In this document: positions 1 to 9,220 of the stretch, one piece after another
How the letters are laid out: every line of letters starts with the position of its first letter
How positions within the stretch are numbered: position 1 is the stretch's first letter
Origin: Psychroflexus sediminis
Lineage (GTDB): Bacteria > Bacteroidota > Bacteroidia > Flavobacteriales > Flavobacteriaceae
Assembly (NCBI RefSeq): GCF_900099815.1
Contig: NZ_FNCW01000001.1
Location: 5,933-69,932 of the forward strand
Length of the DNA stretch: 64,000 nt
Direction of reading: 5' to 3'
The notes under the pieces: generated by a model
Database searches by the model: none
Told to the model about the DNA's origin: nothing
What the model saw: the letters and a program-made list of their open reading frames with translations, nothing else
Position numbers and translations under genes: made by a program

Positions 1-39
1 TTGACCACTTGACCACTTGACCACTTGACCACTTGACCA
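1..39. repeat. 8-bp tandem repeat at window edge
   Basis: Almost five perfect copies of the unit TTGACCAC run from the first base and may continue upstream of the window. They lie in the intergenic region before the DUF2795 gene. No function can be read from them; a slippage-prone microsatellite is the simplest view. Confidence 0.9.
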
Positions 40-97
40 ACATATTTTGAAATCAGCGTCTTAGCAAAAATTTCATCTCAAATAAATGTCAAAAATG

Positions 98-127
98 TTG
101 ACTGTTATCCTAAAAAAATTACATTTG
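98..127 (+). promoter_or_regulatory. Bacteroidetes-type promoter of the DUF2795 gene
   Basis: TTG at 98-100 and TACATTTG at 120-127 are separated by 19 bases, matching the TTG / TAnnTTTG promoter pattern of the Bacteroidota primary sigma factor. The start codon at 150 is 22 bases downstream. Confidence 0.6.
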
Positions 128-149
128 CAAAAATTAAAATATCCTTGTA

Positions 150-371
150 ATGTATTGGACTTTAGAACTTGCCTCATATTTAAGTGACGCGCCTTGGCCA
201 GCAACCAAAGACGAATTGATAGATTATGCGATACGAACAGGTGCACCGTTGGAGGTTGTAGAAAACCTGCAATCCATAGAAGATGAAGGCGATACTTACG
301 ACTCTATAGAAGAAATTTGGCCGGATTATCCTACCGATGACGATTATTTATGGAATGAAGACGAATATTAG
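150..371 (+). CDS. DUF2795 family small acidic protein
   Basis: A 73-residue, strongly acidic protein that resembles the DUF2795 family, common and well conserved in Bacteroidota but without an assigned function. The N-terminal part (about residues 1-45) carries the family pattern of a short helical domain (LELASYLSDAPWPATKDEL). The last 25 residues are almost all D, E, Y and P. It has its own promoter and is followed by a terminator at 401-428, so it is a monocistronic unit ahead of secA. No signal peptide or membrane segment is visible, so it is expected in the cytoplasm. Confidence 0.8.
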   Translation: MYWTLELASYLSDAPWPATKDELIDYAIRTGAPLEVVENLQSIEDEGDTYDSIEEIWPDYPTDDDYLWNEDEY

Positions 372-400
372 CGTCTTTTTCTTTACCTTAAATCACACTT

Positions 401-428
401 AAAGTCTCGTAAAGGGACTTTTTTTTTT
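401..428 (+). terminator. Rho-independent terminator after the DUF2795 gene
   Basis: AAAGTC (401-406) pairs with GACTTT (416-421), and the right arm runs into a ten-base T tract (419-428). It separates the DUF2795 gene from secA. Confidence 0.7.
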
Positions 429-431
429 CGT

Positions 432-439
432 TACCTTTG
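432..439 (+). promoter_or_regulatory. Probable -7 box of secA
   Basis: TACCTTTG matches the TAnnTTTG consensus 25 bases before the secA start and just after the preceding terminator. A clear upstream TTG at the usual distance is not visible. Confidence 0.45.
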
Positions 440-464
440 AATCAATAAATTAATAAAACCATTT

Positions 465-3400
465 ATGGGTGTTTTAGATTCCGTATTAAAAGTATTCGTA
501 GGCGATAAGACCAAAAAGGATCTTAAAGTTATTACTCCGATTGTAGACCAAATCAAAAGCTTCGAAAGTCAGTTTGAAGCCCTTAGCATAGATGAACTTC
601 GTGAAAATACTTCCCGTTTTAAAGCTAAAATAAAAGAGGCTACCGCCGACCTGCAGGCTCAGATCGATGACCTGAAAGCTAAAGCTGAAGATGAACAGGA
701 TATCGACGTTAAAGAGGAAATTTATACAGAAATTGACGAACTCAACGAAAAAGTATATCAAACCACGGAAGATGTTCTTAACGATATCCTTCCTGAAGCC
801 TTTGCTACCGTTAAAGAAACGGCGAAACGCTTTTTCCATAATACCACCCTGGAGGTTTCGGCAACAGAATTTGACAGAAGCCTTTCTGCCGACAAAGATT
901 ATGTGACCCTGGAAGGCGAAAAAGCCATCTGGAGCAACTCCTGGGATGCCGCCGGAAAGCCTGTGACCTGGGATATGATACATTACGATGTCCAGCTGAT
1001 TGGGGGTATCGCCATGCATCAGGGTAAAATCGCTGAAATGCAGACAGGGGAAGGTAAAACCCTGGTGGCTACCTTGCCGATGTACCTGAACGCCCTAAGC
1101 GGCAAAGGAGTGCATCTGGTTACGGTAAACGATTACTTGGCCAAGCGGGATAGCGCGTGGATGGCTCCCATTTTTCAATTTCACGGACTGAGCGTGGATT
1201 GTGTAGATTACTACAAACCCAATTCTGCAGCCAGACGAAAAGCCTATAACGCCGATATTACCTACGGTACCAACAACGAATTTGGTTTTGACTACCTGCG
1301 TGATAACATGAGCCACTCCCCGGAGGATCTCGTTCAGCGCCCGCACCATTATGCGATTGTGGATGAGGTGGATTCCGTATTGATTGATGATGCGCGAACA
1401 CCGCTGATCATTTCCGGGCCTGTGCCTAAAGGCGATGTCCACGAATTTGAAAACCTAAAGCCTCAGATTGCCAAAATCGTTGAGGTACAGCGCAAGCATT
1501 TAACCGGTGTTTTGGCTGAAGCCAAAAAACTGATCAAAGACGGGGATACCAAAGAAGGCGGATTTCAGTTACTGAGAGTTTACAGGGGTTTGCCCAAGAA
1601 TAAAGCACTGATTAAGTTTTTGAGTGAAGAAGGCGTGAAGCAGCTTCTCCAAAAAACCGAGAATCAGTACATGCAGGACAACAACAGGGAAATGCATAAG
1701 GTGGATGCCGAATTGTATTTTACGATTGAAGAAAAAAGCAACCAGATCGACTTGACCGATAAGGGGATTGAGTTCCTCTCCGGAGAGGATGACAAAGATT
1801 TCTTTGTGATGCCGGAAATCGGGATGGAAATTGCCCAGATTGAAAAGCAAAACCTGCCTAAGGAAGAGGAAGCTGAGAGAAAAGAAGAACTATACAGGGA
1901 TTTTAGCGTCAAAAGTGAGTGTATCCACACCTTGAGACAGCTGCTCAAAGCCTATACTTTATTTGAAAAGGACACCGAATATGTGGTCATGGACAATAAA
2001 GTGAAAATTGTCGATGAGCAAACGGGTCGTATTATGGATGGACGCCGCTATTCCGACGGGCTTCACCAGGCTATTGAAGCCAAGGAGAATGTCAAGATTG
2101 AAGATGCTACCCAGACTTTTGCGACAGTTACACTTCAGAATTACTTTAGAATGTACAATAAGCTGGCCGGTATGACGGGTACAGCCTTGACTGAAGCTGG
2201 AGAATTCTGGGAAATCTACAAGTTGGATGTGATGGAAATCCCAACCAACAAGCCTATTGCCAGGGACGACAAGCAGGACAAGGTTTATAAAACCAAACGA
2301 GAAAAATACAACGCCATTATCGAGGAGGTGGCCCAGCTTTCAGCTCAGGGCAGACCGATTTTGATAGGAACTACTTCTGTAGAAATCTCCGAATTATTGA
2401 GCAGGATGCTGAAGCTGCGTACCGTTCCTCACAATGTTTTGAATGCCAAGCTGCACAAGCGCGAGGCCGATATTGTGGCTGAAGCGGGTAAGGCCGGTAT
2501 CGTCACGATTGCCACCAATATGGCTGGTCGTGGTACGGATATCAAGCTGTCCAAAGAGGTGAAGGAAGCCGGAGGTCTGGCCATTATAGGGACTGAGCGT
2601 CACGATTCCAGGCGTGTCGACAGACAGTTGAGAGGTCGTGCCGGTCGTCAGGGTGACCCGGGGAGCTCACAGTTTTACGTGTCTCTGGAAGACAACCTGA
2701 TGCGTTTGTTTGGTAGTGAAAAAATTGCCAAGCTCATGGATAGAATGGGTCTTGAGGAAGGTGAAGTGATTCAGCATTCCATGATTTCCAAATCCATAGA
2801 GCGCGCCCAGAAGAAAGTCGAGGAAAATAACTTCGGAATCAGAAAGCGTTTGCTTGAATATGACGATGTGATGAATGCACAGCGTGAAGTCATTTACAAG
2901 CGACGTTACAATGCCTTATTTGGCGAACGATTGAGAATCGATATTGCCAATATGATTTTTGATACGGCTGAAGTCATTACGGCTTCCAATGCCGCGGCCA
3001 ACGACTTTGAGAATTTCGAGTTTGAGTTGATTCGATTCTTCTCCATGAATTCGCCGGTGACCAAAGCTCAGTTTGAAAAACAACCCGTGCAAAAGACAGC
3101 GGGGATTGTCTATAAAGAAGCTTACGAAAACTATAAAAATAAGATGATCAGCAATGCTGAAGAAGCATTCCCGGTCATCAAGCAGGTTTACGAAAAGCAG
3201 GGTGAGAAGTTTGAGCGTATTGCGGTGCCGTTTACAGACGGACAAAAAACCCTGCAGGTAGTCACCAACCTGAAGAAAGCCTATGAAAGTGAAGGGAAAG
3301 AGTTAATCACCGATTTTGAGAAGAATATCTCTCTGGCCATTATCGATGAAGCCTGGAAAAATCACCTTCGTAAGATGGACGAATTAAAGCAAAGTGTGCA

Positions 3401-3824
3401 GCTGGCAGTTCACGAACAGAAGGATCCTTTACTGATTTATAAATTTGAAGCTTTTGAGTTGTTCAAGGTCATGATTGAAGAAGTCAATAAAGACGTAATT
3501 TCCTTCCTGTTCAAAGGAGAGTTGCCTCAGCGGGATACGGAGCAGATCACCGAAGCCAGACAGCGCAGACCTAAGGAGCAGCTTCAGACGCAGAAAGACG
3601 AAATTCAGAACCTGGATGAGCGCGCAGCAGAATCTCGTAGAGCGGGAGCGCAGGCGAGTCAGCAGCAGCAAACGGTTGAAACGGTAATAAGAGAGCAGCC
3701 AAAAATTGGCAGGAACGAAAAGGTAACGATCAAGCACGTGGGTTCCGGCGAAGAAAAAACCCTGAAATACAAACAAGCTATTCCGATGATAGATAAAGGG
3801 GAGTGGGTCTTGTTGAACCAATAA
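465..3824 (+). CDS. secA: Preprotein translocase ATPase SecA
   Basis: Motor ATPase that drives unfolded preproteins through the SecYEG channel at the inner membrane. The 1119-residue length is above the roughly 850-900 of many bacterial SecAs and is normal for Bacteroidota, which carry insertions. Walker A is seen as MQTGEGKT (about residue 195) and the DEAD-like motif as DEVDSVLID (about residue 300). The helicase C-terminal core holds TNMAGRGTDIKLS and the arginine-rich QLRGRAGRQGDPG segment. The extreme C-terminus (KGEWVLLNQ) lacks the Cys-rich zinc/SecB-binding tail of proteobacterial SecA. The start is supported by the TAnnTTTG box at 432-439. A DUF4199-like gene follows 15 bases later. 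Confidence 0.97.
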   Translation: MGVLDSVLKVFVGDKTKKDLKVITPIVDQIKSFESQFEALSIDELRENTSRFKAKIKEATADLQAQIDDLKAKAEDEQDIDVKEEIYTEIDELNEKVYQTTEDVLNDILPEAFATVKETAKRFFHNTTLEVSATEFDRSLSADKDYVTLEGEKAIWSNSWDAAGKPVTWDMIHYDVQLIGGIAMHQGKIAEMQTGEGKTLVATLPMYLNALSGKGVHLVTVNDYLAKRDSAWMAPIFQFHGLSVDCVDYYKPNSAARRKAYNADITYGTNNEFGFDYLRDNMSHSPEDLVQRPHHYAIVDEVDSVLIDDARTPLIISGPVPKGDVHEFENLKPQIAKIVEVQRKHLTGVLAEAKKLIKDGDTKEGGFQLLRVYRGLPKNKALIKFLSEEGVKQLLQKTENQYMQDNNREMHKVDAELYFTIEEKSNQIDLTDKGIEFLSGEDDKDFFVMPEIGMEIAQIEKQNLPKEEEAERKEELYRDFSVKSECIHTLRQLLKAYTLFEKDTEYVVMDNKVKIVDEQTGRIMDGRRYSDGLHQAIEAKENVKIEDATQTFATVTLQNYFRMYNKLAGMTGTALTEAGEFWEIYKLDVMEIPTNKPIARDDKQDKVYKTKREKYNAIIEEVAQLSAQGRPILIGTTSVEISELLSRMLKLRTVPHNVLNAKLHKREADIVAEAGKAGIVTIATNMAGRGTDIKLSKEVKEAGGLAIIGTERHDSRRVDRQLRGRAGRQGDPGSSQFYVSLEDNLMRLFGSEKIAKLMDRMGLEEGEVIQHSMISKSIERAQKKVEENNFGIRKRLLEYDDVMNAQREVIYKRRYNALFGERLRIDIANMIFDTAEVITASNAAANDFENFEFELIRFFSMNSPVTKAQFEKQPVQKTAGIVYKEAYENYKNKMISNAEEAFPVIKQVYEKQGEKFERIAVPFTDGQKTLQVVTNLKKAYESEGKELITDFEKNISLAIIDEAWKNHLRKMDELKQSVQLAVHEQKDPLLIYKFEAFELFKVMIEEVNKDVISFLFKGELPQRDTEQITEARQRRPKEQLQTQKDEIQNLDERAAESRRAGAQASQQQQTVETVIREQPKIGRNEKVTIKHVGSGEEKTLKYKQAIPMIDKGEWVLLNQ

Positions 3825-3839
3825 ATCCAAACCAGTCAC

Positions 3840-4319
3840 ATGAAGAAATTTGACATTGAATTAAAATGGGCTTCAGTATTTACAGCCCTGAGCATCGCCT
3901 GGGTCTATTTAGAAAAATATCTGGGATACCATGACGAATTTGTAAGTACTCAGGCTATTTTTTCGTTCTGGTTACTGATTCCACAGGCTTTGATTTACGT
4001 CCTGGCTATTCGTGAAAAGCGGGAAAAATATTACGATGGTCAGATCACCTGGCAGAAGGCTTTTATTTCTGGCGTGATCCTGTCGGCCATCATTGCAGGC
4101 TTGTCCCCGGCAGCGGTGTACATTATGGTAGAATTTGTTTCACCGGAATTTTTATCTATCATAGTGGAGGAAAAAGCAGCTCAGGGCATGCCCAGAGAAG
4201 GTGCGGTACAAATTTATAACCTGAATTCACTAGTCACACAGGCTATCTTCAATAACCTGGCCAGTGGGGTATTCTTTTCGGCGGTTATTGCGTTGATCTT
4301 CAGGAATAAAAAGGTTTAA
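3840..4319 (+). CDS. DUF4199-like integral membrane protein
   Basis: A 159-residue protein with four predicted hydrophobic segments (about residues 13-28, 40-60, 72-98 and 130-153), resembling the DUF4199 family of small Bacteroidota membrane proteins of unknown function. Between segments three and four is a loop with EFVSPEFLSIIVEEKAAQG. It starts 15 bases after secA and is probably co-transcribed. Its last four bases overlap tail to tail with the convergent gene that ends at 4316. A function in the inner membrane cannot be specified. Confidence 0.7.
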   Translation: MKKFDIELKWASVFTALSIAWVYLEKYLGYHDEFVSTQAIFSFWLLIPQALIYVLAIREKREKYYDGQITWQKAFISGVILSAIIAGLSPAAVYIMVEFVSPEFLSIIVEEKAAQGMPREGAVQIYNLNSLVTQAIFNNLASGVFFSAVIALIFRNKKV

Positions 4320-4996
4320 AAGGGAAATATCACTTGCAAACGCAGTCTGTTCCCCGTTTCCTCAATGCTGTTATTTACCTGCGCATAATCGGATTCCCAG
4401 CTATTGCCGGAAATGTTGAAATCATAAGTCAGTTGCAGCCTTAAATATTCCTCACGATCTTTAGGTGAAAAGAGTGAGAATCCGAGACTAGGCCCGATAT
4501 AAAACTGGGAATTATTGAGTTTGGCCAGATCTCCAAAGCCTCCTGCATCGTTTAAATCGATGCTTTCGCTTTTGTCGTAAAATTCCAGTTCTGAAGTCCT
4601 GTAACTCAGCCCTGCTCCGATGAAAATTCGGCTTTTATCTTCGAACTGAACCACATTTCTAAGGTACCTTAGACTTAGCTGAGCGGAATTCAATTGATGA
4701 CCATAATCACCGCGTTCGCGCTCCTGATTGTAAAATCCGAAATCCAAATCAATTCGATTTTCGCCAAAATCTCCCGTAAATCCAAATGAAAGTTCAAAGG
4801 GAAAACGTCTGACCGTAGGCACATTGCTTTCGCTTAAAAAAGGATTGATTTCTAACGCATCTGTGTATTGTAGCCCGAGTCCAAAATAGAAGTTGATATC
4901 CAGTCCTTTTTTATCAGACGCCAGGAGCTCAGATTCCTGGGCAAAAGTCATTCCCACGAATAAGAAGAGTAAAAGAGAGGTGAATAAGTTTTTCAT
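4316..4996 (-). CDS. Predicted outer-membrane beta-barrel protein
   Basis: A 226-residue protein with an N-terminal signal peptide (cleavage likely after MTFAQ) and alternating hydrophobic/polar strands typical of an 8- to 10-stranded outer-membrane barrel. It ends with the aromatic terminus RLQVIFPF, which fits the C-terminal barrel-assembly signal. Segments such as FYFGLGLQYTDAL and FIGAGLSYRTSEL are strand-turn-strand patterns. It starts 14 bases after the YebC-type gene on the same strand and may be co-transcribed. No specific ligand or family could be recognised. Confidence 0.7.
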   Translation of the reverse strand: MKNLFTSLLLFLFVGMTFAQESELLASDKKGLDINFYFGLGLQYTDALEINPFLSESNVPTVRRFPFELSFGFTGDFGENRIDLDFGFYNQERERGDYGHQLNSAQLSLRYLRNVVQFEDKSRIFIGAGLSYRTSELEFYDKSESIDLNDAGGFGDLAKLNNSQFYIGPSLGFSLFSPKDREEYLRLQLTYDFNISGNSWESDYAQVNNSIEETGNRLRLQVIFPF

Positions 4997-5010
4997 ATTA
5001 GTAAGATTAG

Positions 5011-5766
5011 TTAGTCATTCATAGATTCGATAAGTTCATCAGTGATTTCTAAAGTATGATAAACATTTTGAACGTCATCATCCTCTTCAAATTTATCGAT
5101 TAGATTTAGGATTTGTTTGCCCTGTTCCACCGGAAGTTCTGTAGTGTTCAGTGGTATTCGCTGTACCTCTGCGTTTTTGGGTTCGATGTGGAGCTCTTCC
5201 AGCTTAGCTGACATTTTTCCAAAGTCCGTAAACTCGGTGTAAACCCTTAGCAGGTCTTCGTCCCTTTCAAAGTCTAAGGCACCTCCATCGATTAATTCGA
5301 GCTCAAGTTTTTCAAGGCTTTGCTCTATTTCTGTGGTATTGATAACGAAAACACCTTTACGATCAAAAAGAAATTCCAGGGACCCGTTGGTGCCCAGGCT
5401 ACCTCCGTGTTTGCTAAAAATAGAGCGTATAGAAGCGACGGTTCGGTTGGTATTGTCGGTCGTGCATTCCACGAAAACAGCAATCCCATGGGGTCCGTAG
5501 CCTTCAAAAGTCACCAGCTCATAAGCATCGGCATCGGCACCCGAGGCTTTTTTAATAGCGCGCTCTATGGTGTCTTTGGGCATATTCACCCCTTTGGCAT
5601 TGGAAATGGCGTTTCTTAAGGTCGGATTGGTTTCCGGATCTGCACTGTTTCCTTCCTTCACCGCAACTGTTATTTCCTTAATTGCTCTGGTGAATTCCTT
5701 TGCTCGCTTTTTGTCCTGAGCTCCTTTTCTATGTTTGATATTGGCCCATTTGCTGTGTCCAGCCAT
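5011..5766 (-). CDS. YebC/PmpR-family regulatory or translation factor
   Basis: A 251-residue protein of the YebC/PmpR (TACO1-like) family, starting with the hallmark MAGHSKWANIKHRKGAQD. Members are cytoplasmic; some bind DNA as regulators, and others have been linked to relief of ribosome stalling. The three-domain layout is visible: an N-terminal helical part (1-75), then central and C-terminal alpha/beta parts. Motifs include LRNAISNAKGVNMPKDTIERA and the conserved YGPHGIAVFVE (about 106-116). Length is normal. It lies between an acyltransferase gene upstream and an outer-membrane barrel gene downstream on the same strand. Confidence 0.93.
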   Translation of the reverse strand: MAGHSKWANIKHRKGAQDKKRAKEFTRAIKEITVAVKEGNSADPETNPTLRNAISNAKGVNMPKDTIERAIKKASGADADAYELVTFEGYGPHGIAVFVECTTDNTNRTVASIRSIFSKHGGSLGTNGSLEFLFDRKGVFVINTTEIEQSLEKLELELIDGGALDFERDEDLLRVYTEFTDFGKMSAKLEELHIEPKNAEVQRIPLNTTELPVEQGKQILNLIDKFEEDDDVQNVYHTLEITDELIESMND

Positions 5767-5829
5767 ATGCTTTGTATTTTTTGAATGGGAACCAATATAA
5801 CCAATAGAACTAAGAAAGTCAACTTTAGG

Positions 5830-6576
5830 CTACCAGTAAAGCTCAGACTGAATGGCTTCTGCCGTTTTTTGTTTAAGGAACCTTCGATTTTGCAGATTCA
5901 GTTCCAGTCCCTTGGTATGAATCAACGGATGAACCACTGCCCGAAGCACACCGGGACTGCCAGAGTCGAAGCCATAACGAAAGCGTTTTTTGCTGTCCGG
6001 GAAGGAAATCGGAACAATAGGAATCTGGTGTTCTATGGATAACCTGAAAGCGCCTTCTTTAAACTGGTCCAGCTTTACGTGAATGTCATCCGGCACACCG
6101 CCTTCCGGGAAAATACAAATACTCACTCCGTTTTTAAGTCGGCGTTGGGCTTCTTCAAAGGCTTTTTTTCTGCTTTTGGCATTGCCTCGATCCACAAGAA
6201 TACAAGACCGCCTATAGATCAAGCCAAACACGGGAAGTTTCGCCAGTTCGCGTTTTCCTATAAATACAAAAGGGGTTTTGGACACATAGATCATCATCAT
6301 GATATCTACCATGCTGGTATGATTGGCAGTGAGCATATAGCTTTTCGTCCATTCCAGATTTGTTTTGTAAGTGACTTTGGGGAAAAATCCCATGCCGTAT
6401 AAAACTAGATAAGCCCACACTTTACCTAAGAAAAAAGTACCTGGATACCATTTTTCCTTGGAAGTGGTAATCAGTAAAAAGGGAAGTAAAATAATGAGTG
6501 GCGTGATGACGAGGATGTAAAACCAAATTCGCCAAACAACTATAAAAACCTTCTTAATCCATTTCATAAGCGGCAA
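5830..6576 (-). CDS. plsC: 1-acyl-sn-glycerol-3-phosphate acyltransferase (PlsC family)
   Basis: Membrane-associated acyltransferase expected to acylate lysophosphatidic acid to phosphatidic acid in phospholipid synthesis. The protein has 248 residues. An N-terminal hydrophobic segment (about residues 8-32) anchors it. The catalytic NHTSMVD motif (H-x4-D) is at about residues 85-91 and the substrate-binding FPEGG at about 157-161. The block LVDRGNAKSRKKAF matches the conserved region between them. It is divergent from trpS. A second PlsC-type domain, fused to another acyltransferase, is encoded at 45908-47716, so this one is the better candidate for general phospholipid synthesis. Confidence 0.88.
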   Translation of the reverse strand: MPLMKWIKKVFIVVWRIWFYILVITPLIILLPFLLITTSKEKWYPGTFFLGKVWAYLVLYGMGFFPKVTYKTNLEWTKSYMLTANHTSMVDIMMMIYVSKTPFVFIGKRELAKLPVFGLIYRRSCILVDRGNAKSRKKAFEEAQRRLKNGVSICIFPEGGVPDDIHVKLDQFKEGAFRLSIEHQIPIVPISFPDSKKRFRYGFDSGSPGVLRAVVHPLIHTKGLELNLQNRRFLKQKTAEAIQSELYW

Positions 6577-6595
6577 ATTTAATAAATAGAATGGG

Positions 6596-6622
6596 TTGAG
6601 ATAAACAAAACATTTATCTTTG
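6596..6622 (+). promoter_or_regulatory. Probable promoter of trpS
   Basis: TATCTTTG (6615-6622) fits TAnnTTTG, with TTG at 6596-6598, 16 bases upstream (slightly short). The trpS start is 27 bases downstream. Confidence 0.5.
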
Positions 6623-6648
6623 ATGCCATTTGTAATTTATCTCATTCT

Positions 6649-7617
6649 ATGTCCAGAATTCTAACCGGTGTGCAAAGCACAGGAGTACCACATTTAGGAA
6701 ATCTATTAGGAGCCATTATCCCTGCGATACAACTGGCCAATTCGCCTAAAAACGAATCTTTTCTCTTTATAGCTAACCTGCATTCTCTAACGCAAATAAA
6801 GGATGCCGAGGTTCTGAAAGAAAATACCTATGCCACGGCAGCTACCTGGCTTGCTTTTGGTCTGGATGTAGAAAAAACTACATTTTACAGACAGAGCGAT
6901 GTCCCTCAGGTAACTGAACTGACCTGGTATCTCAACTGTATGTTTCCCTACCAGCGTCTGACTTTGGCCCATTCCTTTAAAGATAAGGCAGACCGTTTGA
7001 GCGATGTCAATGCCGGTTTATTTACCTACCCCATGTTGATGGCAGCCGATATCCTGCTATACGATGCTGAATTTATTCCCGTTGGCAAAGATCAACTGCA
7101 GCATATCGAAATGACACGGGATGTGGCTGAACGCTTTCATGCCCAATATGGAGAAACCTTTGTGTTGCCTGAAGCTAAACTCTCGGAATCCTCCAAATAT
7201 GTTCCCGGAACCGACGGTGCCAAGATGAGCAAGTCTAAAGGCAATACCATCAATCTGTTCCAGACCGATAAGAAACTCCGCAAGCAAATCATGCAGATTG
7301 AAACCGACAGCACCCCCCTTGAAGCTCCTAAAGACCCGGGAACCTGCAATGTGTTTCAGATTTATAAACTGATAGGCACTGAAACGCAGGTAGCCGATTT
7401 GAAATCCAGGTACCTCGCCGGTGGATTTGGTTACGGTCATGCCAAACAGGCCTTGTTTGAATTGATAAGAGATACTTACCAGAAAGAACGGGAGCAGTTT
7501 GAGTACTTTATGAATAACAAGCCCGAAATCGATAGGTTGCTGGGGATAGGTGCAGATAAAGCCAAAGGGGTTGCCGATGAGGTTTTAAACAGAGTAAGAG
7601 TTAAATTAGGATACTGA
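6649..7617 (+). CDS. trpS: Tryptophan-tRNA ligase
   Basis: Class I aminoacyl-tRNA synthetase that charges tRNA-Trp in the cytoplasm. The 322-residue length is typical. The HIGH-type signature appears as TGVPHLGN (about residues 11-18) and the KMSKS loop as KMSKSKGN (192-199). The conserved PMLMAADILLYDAEFIPVGKDQ block (about 125-145) is present. The stop at 7617 is one base from the start of the next gene, an aldo/keto reductase, so the two are probably co-transcribed, although no functional link is evident. Confidence 0.96.
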   Translation: MSRILTGVQSTGVPHLGNLLGAIIPAIQLANSPKNESFLFIANLHSLTQIKDAEVLKENTYATAATWLAFGLDVEKTTFYRQSDVPQVTELTWYLNCMFPYQRLTLAHSFKDKADRLSDVNAGLFTYPMLMAADILLYDAEFIPVGKDQLQHIEMTRDVAERFHAQYGETFVLPEAKLSESSKYVPGTDGAKMSKSKGNTINLFQTDKKLRKQIMQIETDSTPLEAPKDPGTCNVFQIYKLIGTETQVADLKSRYLAGGFGYGHAKQALFELIRDTYQKEREQFEYFMNNKPEIDRLLGIGADKAKGVADEVLNRVRVKLGY

Positions 7618-7618
7618 T

Positions 7619-8476
7619 ATGGGACTTTCTAAAATTATTCAGGGCTGCATGACCTATGGGGAATGGGGTAAGCAGTTAACGACTCATGACATTGCAAAGC
7701 GTATAGAGTCGAATGTAGAAAACGGCATCACAAGCTTTGATCATGCCGATATTTATGGAGGTTACACCACGGAAGCTGATTTTGGCAAAGGCTTACAAGC
7801 CAGCCATATCCAGCGCAGCGATATCCAGATCATCTCTAAATGCGGTTTGCAATTGCCCTCTCCGGAGCGGGGAAATCAGTTGAAGCATTATCAGTACGAT
7901 GCTGATTATATCGTGGCACAGGCCCGGCAAAGCATCAGCAATTTGCAGTGTGATTATTTAGATGTGTTTTTACTGCATCGCCCCAGTCCGTTGATGCAAA
8001 AAGATGAAATTGCTAAAGCCATAAGCCTCCTTAAAAGCGAAGGCTTAATCAAGGCTTTTGGGGTCTCTAACTTCAGTTTAGCCCAGATTGACTATTTAAG
8101 TTCTTCGGTTGAGATTTTATATAATCAGATTCAGATCTCATGCACACATCTGGAGGCTCTGGAAAATGACCACCTGTATGGATTGAGCCAGCGGCAAATT
8201 CAGCCCATGGCCTGGCAGCCTTTGGGCGAAGTCTTTAAACTCGATTCTGATCATAATTTGAAAATATGCTTAAGCGAGTTAAGTTCAAAATACAACTTAA
8301 ATGAGGCACAGCTGGCTATCGCATTTTTGAACAAGTTGCCTTTCGATATTTTACCCGTCATCGGGACAACCTCCGTCGAGCGCTCAAGATTATCCATGGA
8401 AGCCACTCAGGTAGATTTGGAGCTTCAGGACTGGTTCAGGCTTTACGAAGCCTCGCGTGGTCATGAAGTGGCTTAG
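7619..8476 (+). CDS. Aldo/keto reductase
   Basis: A 285-residue NAD(P)H-dependent oxidoreductase of the aldo/keto reductase superfamily, closest in style to the YdhF-like group. The catalytic tetrad can be read as D and Y in FDHADIYGGY, K in IISKCGL and H in FLLHRPSP. The cofactor-binding C-terminal half includes VSNFSLAQIDYL and PVIGTTSVER. The substrate is unknown. It begins one base after the trpS stop codon. The next 170 bases hold REP-like palindromes. Confidence 0.9.
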   Translation: MGLSKIIQGCMTYGEWGKQLTTHDIAKRIESNVENGITSFDHADIYGGYTTEADFGKGLQASHIQRSDIQIISKCGLQLPSPERGNQLKHYQYDADYIVAQARQSISNLQCDYLDVFLLHRPSPLMQKDEIAKAISLLKSEGLIKAFGVSNFSLAQIDYLSSSVEILYNQIQISCTHLEALENDHLYGLSQRQIQPMAWQPLGEVFKLDSDHNLKICLSELSSKYNLNEAQLAIAFLNKLPFDILPVIGTTSVERSRLSMEATQVDLELQDWFRLYEASRGHEVA

Positions 8477-8506
8477 ATTCCATTCTTTTAGTTATTAGAT
8501 GGTCTC

Positions 8507-8549
8507 GCGCGATACAATCGCGCTCTTACGCGATACAATCGCATAAGAG
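8507..8549. repeat. REP-like palindromes upstream of the RAYT gene
   Basis: Two adjoining palindromes lie here. GCGCGAT-ACA-ATCGCGC (8507-8523) is a perfect 7-bp stem. The second (8523-8549) has a 12-bp stem, CTCTTACGCGAT against ATCGCATAAGAG, with one mismatch and an ACA loop. The same CGCGAT-loop-ATCGCG core recurs downstream of the transposase gene, as expected for REP sequences tied to a RAYT. Confidence 0.85.
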
Positions 8550-8643
8550 TAGATATCGTTGCCGCACGATTAAATCCTGTGGTATAGCACTATAATTTAA
8601 TTTTAAATAAATACTTTAAATTTATCAAAGCATAAATTTAGAG

Positions 8644-9210
8644 ATGAGCAGAAACTACAAATTTCACAATCCTGAAGGTTTATATTTTGTGAGCTTTGCT
8701 GTTGTGGAATGGCTGGAGGTATTTTCTAGTAATTCTTACAAAGATATAGTGGTGGATAGTTTGTCTTATTGCCAAAAACACAAAGGCATGGAACTCGCAG
8801 CCTGGTGTATCATGACCAATCATGTTCATTTGGTTTTCAGAAGTGTAGAGGACTTACATCCCGCAAATCTACTTGGTGATTTTAAACGATTTACCAGTAA
8901 AGCCATAGTGAAATCTATAGCAGATAACCCAGGGGATAGCAGAAGAGACTTTTTATTAGATCACTTCCAAAAAGCTGCGAATCGATCGTCAAATGTGAAG
9001 AACTATCAGTTTTGGAGGCATGATAACCAGCCTATTGAATTGTGGAGTAATAAAGTCATAGCACAGAAAATAAATTACATCCATCAAAATCCAGTTAAAG
9101 CCGGCTTAGTATTTAGGCCGGAAGATTATAAATACAGCAGTGCTGTAGATTACTCAGGGAAAAAAGGTTTGCTTGAGGATATACTGGTGTTTCGAAATTT
9201 TGGATTCTAA
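8644..9210 (+). CDS. REP-associated tyrosine transposase (RAYT, Y1_Tnp family)
   Basis: A 188-residue single-strand DNA transposase-like protein of the IS200/IS605-related Y1 (HUH) superfamily. The metal-binding HUH motif is NHVHLVF (about residues 59-65). The candidate catalytic tyrosine lies in NYIHQNPVKAGLV (about 142-154), the typical RAYT C-terminal block. RAYTs are usually single-copy, domesticated and flanked by the REP palindromes they recognise. That is seen here, with inverted repeats on both sides (8507-8549 and 9221-9446). No terminal repeats of an autonomous insertion sequence were found. Expected role: nicking and mobilisation of REP hairpins. Confidence 0.9.
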   Translation: MSRNYKFHNPEGLYFVSFAVVEWLEVFSSNSYKDIVVDSLSYCQKHKGMELAAWCIMTNHVHLVFRSVEDLHPANLLGDFKRFTSKAIVKSIADNPGDSRRDFLLDHFQKAANRSSNVKNYQFWRHDNQPIELWSNKVIAQKINYIHQNPVKAGLVFRPEDYKYSSAVDYSGKKGLLEDILVFRNFGF

Positions 9211-9220
9211 AGTTTAAGGC

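Noticed and set aside
486-1019. 177-residue open frame on the minus strand inside secA
   Set aside because: It lies wholly within secA, has no own signals and its composition is that of an antisense shadow.
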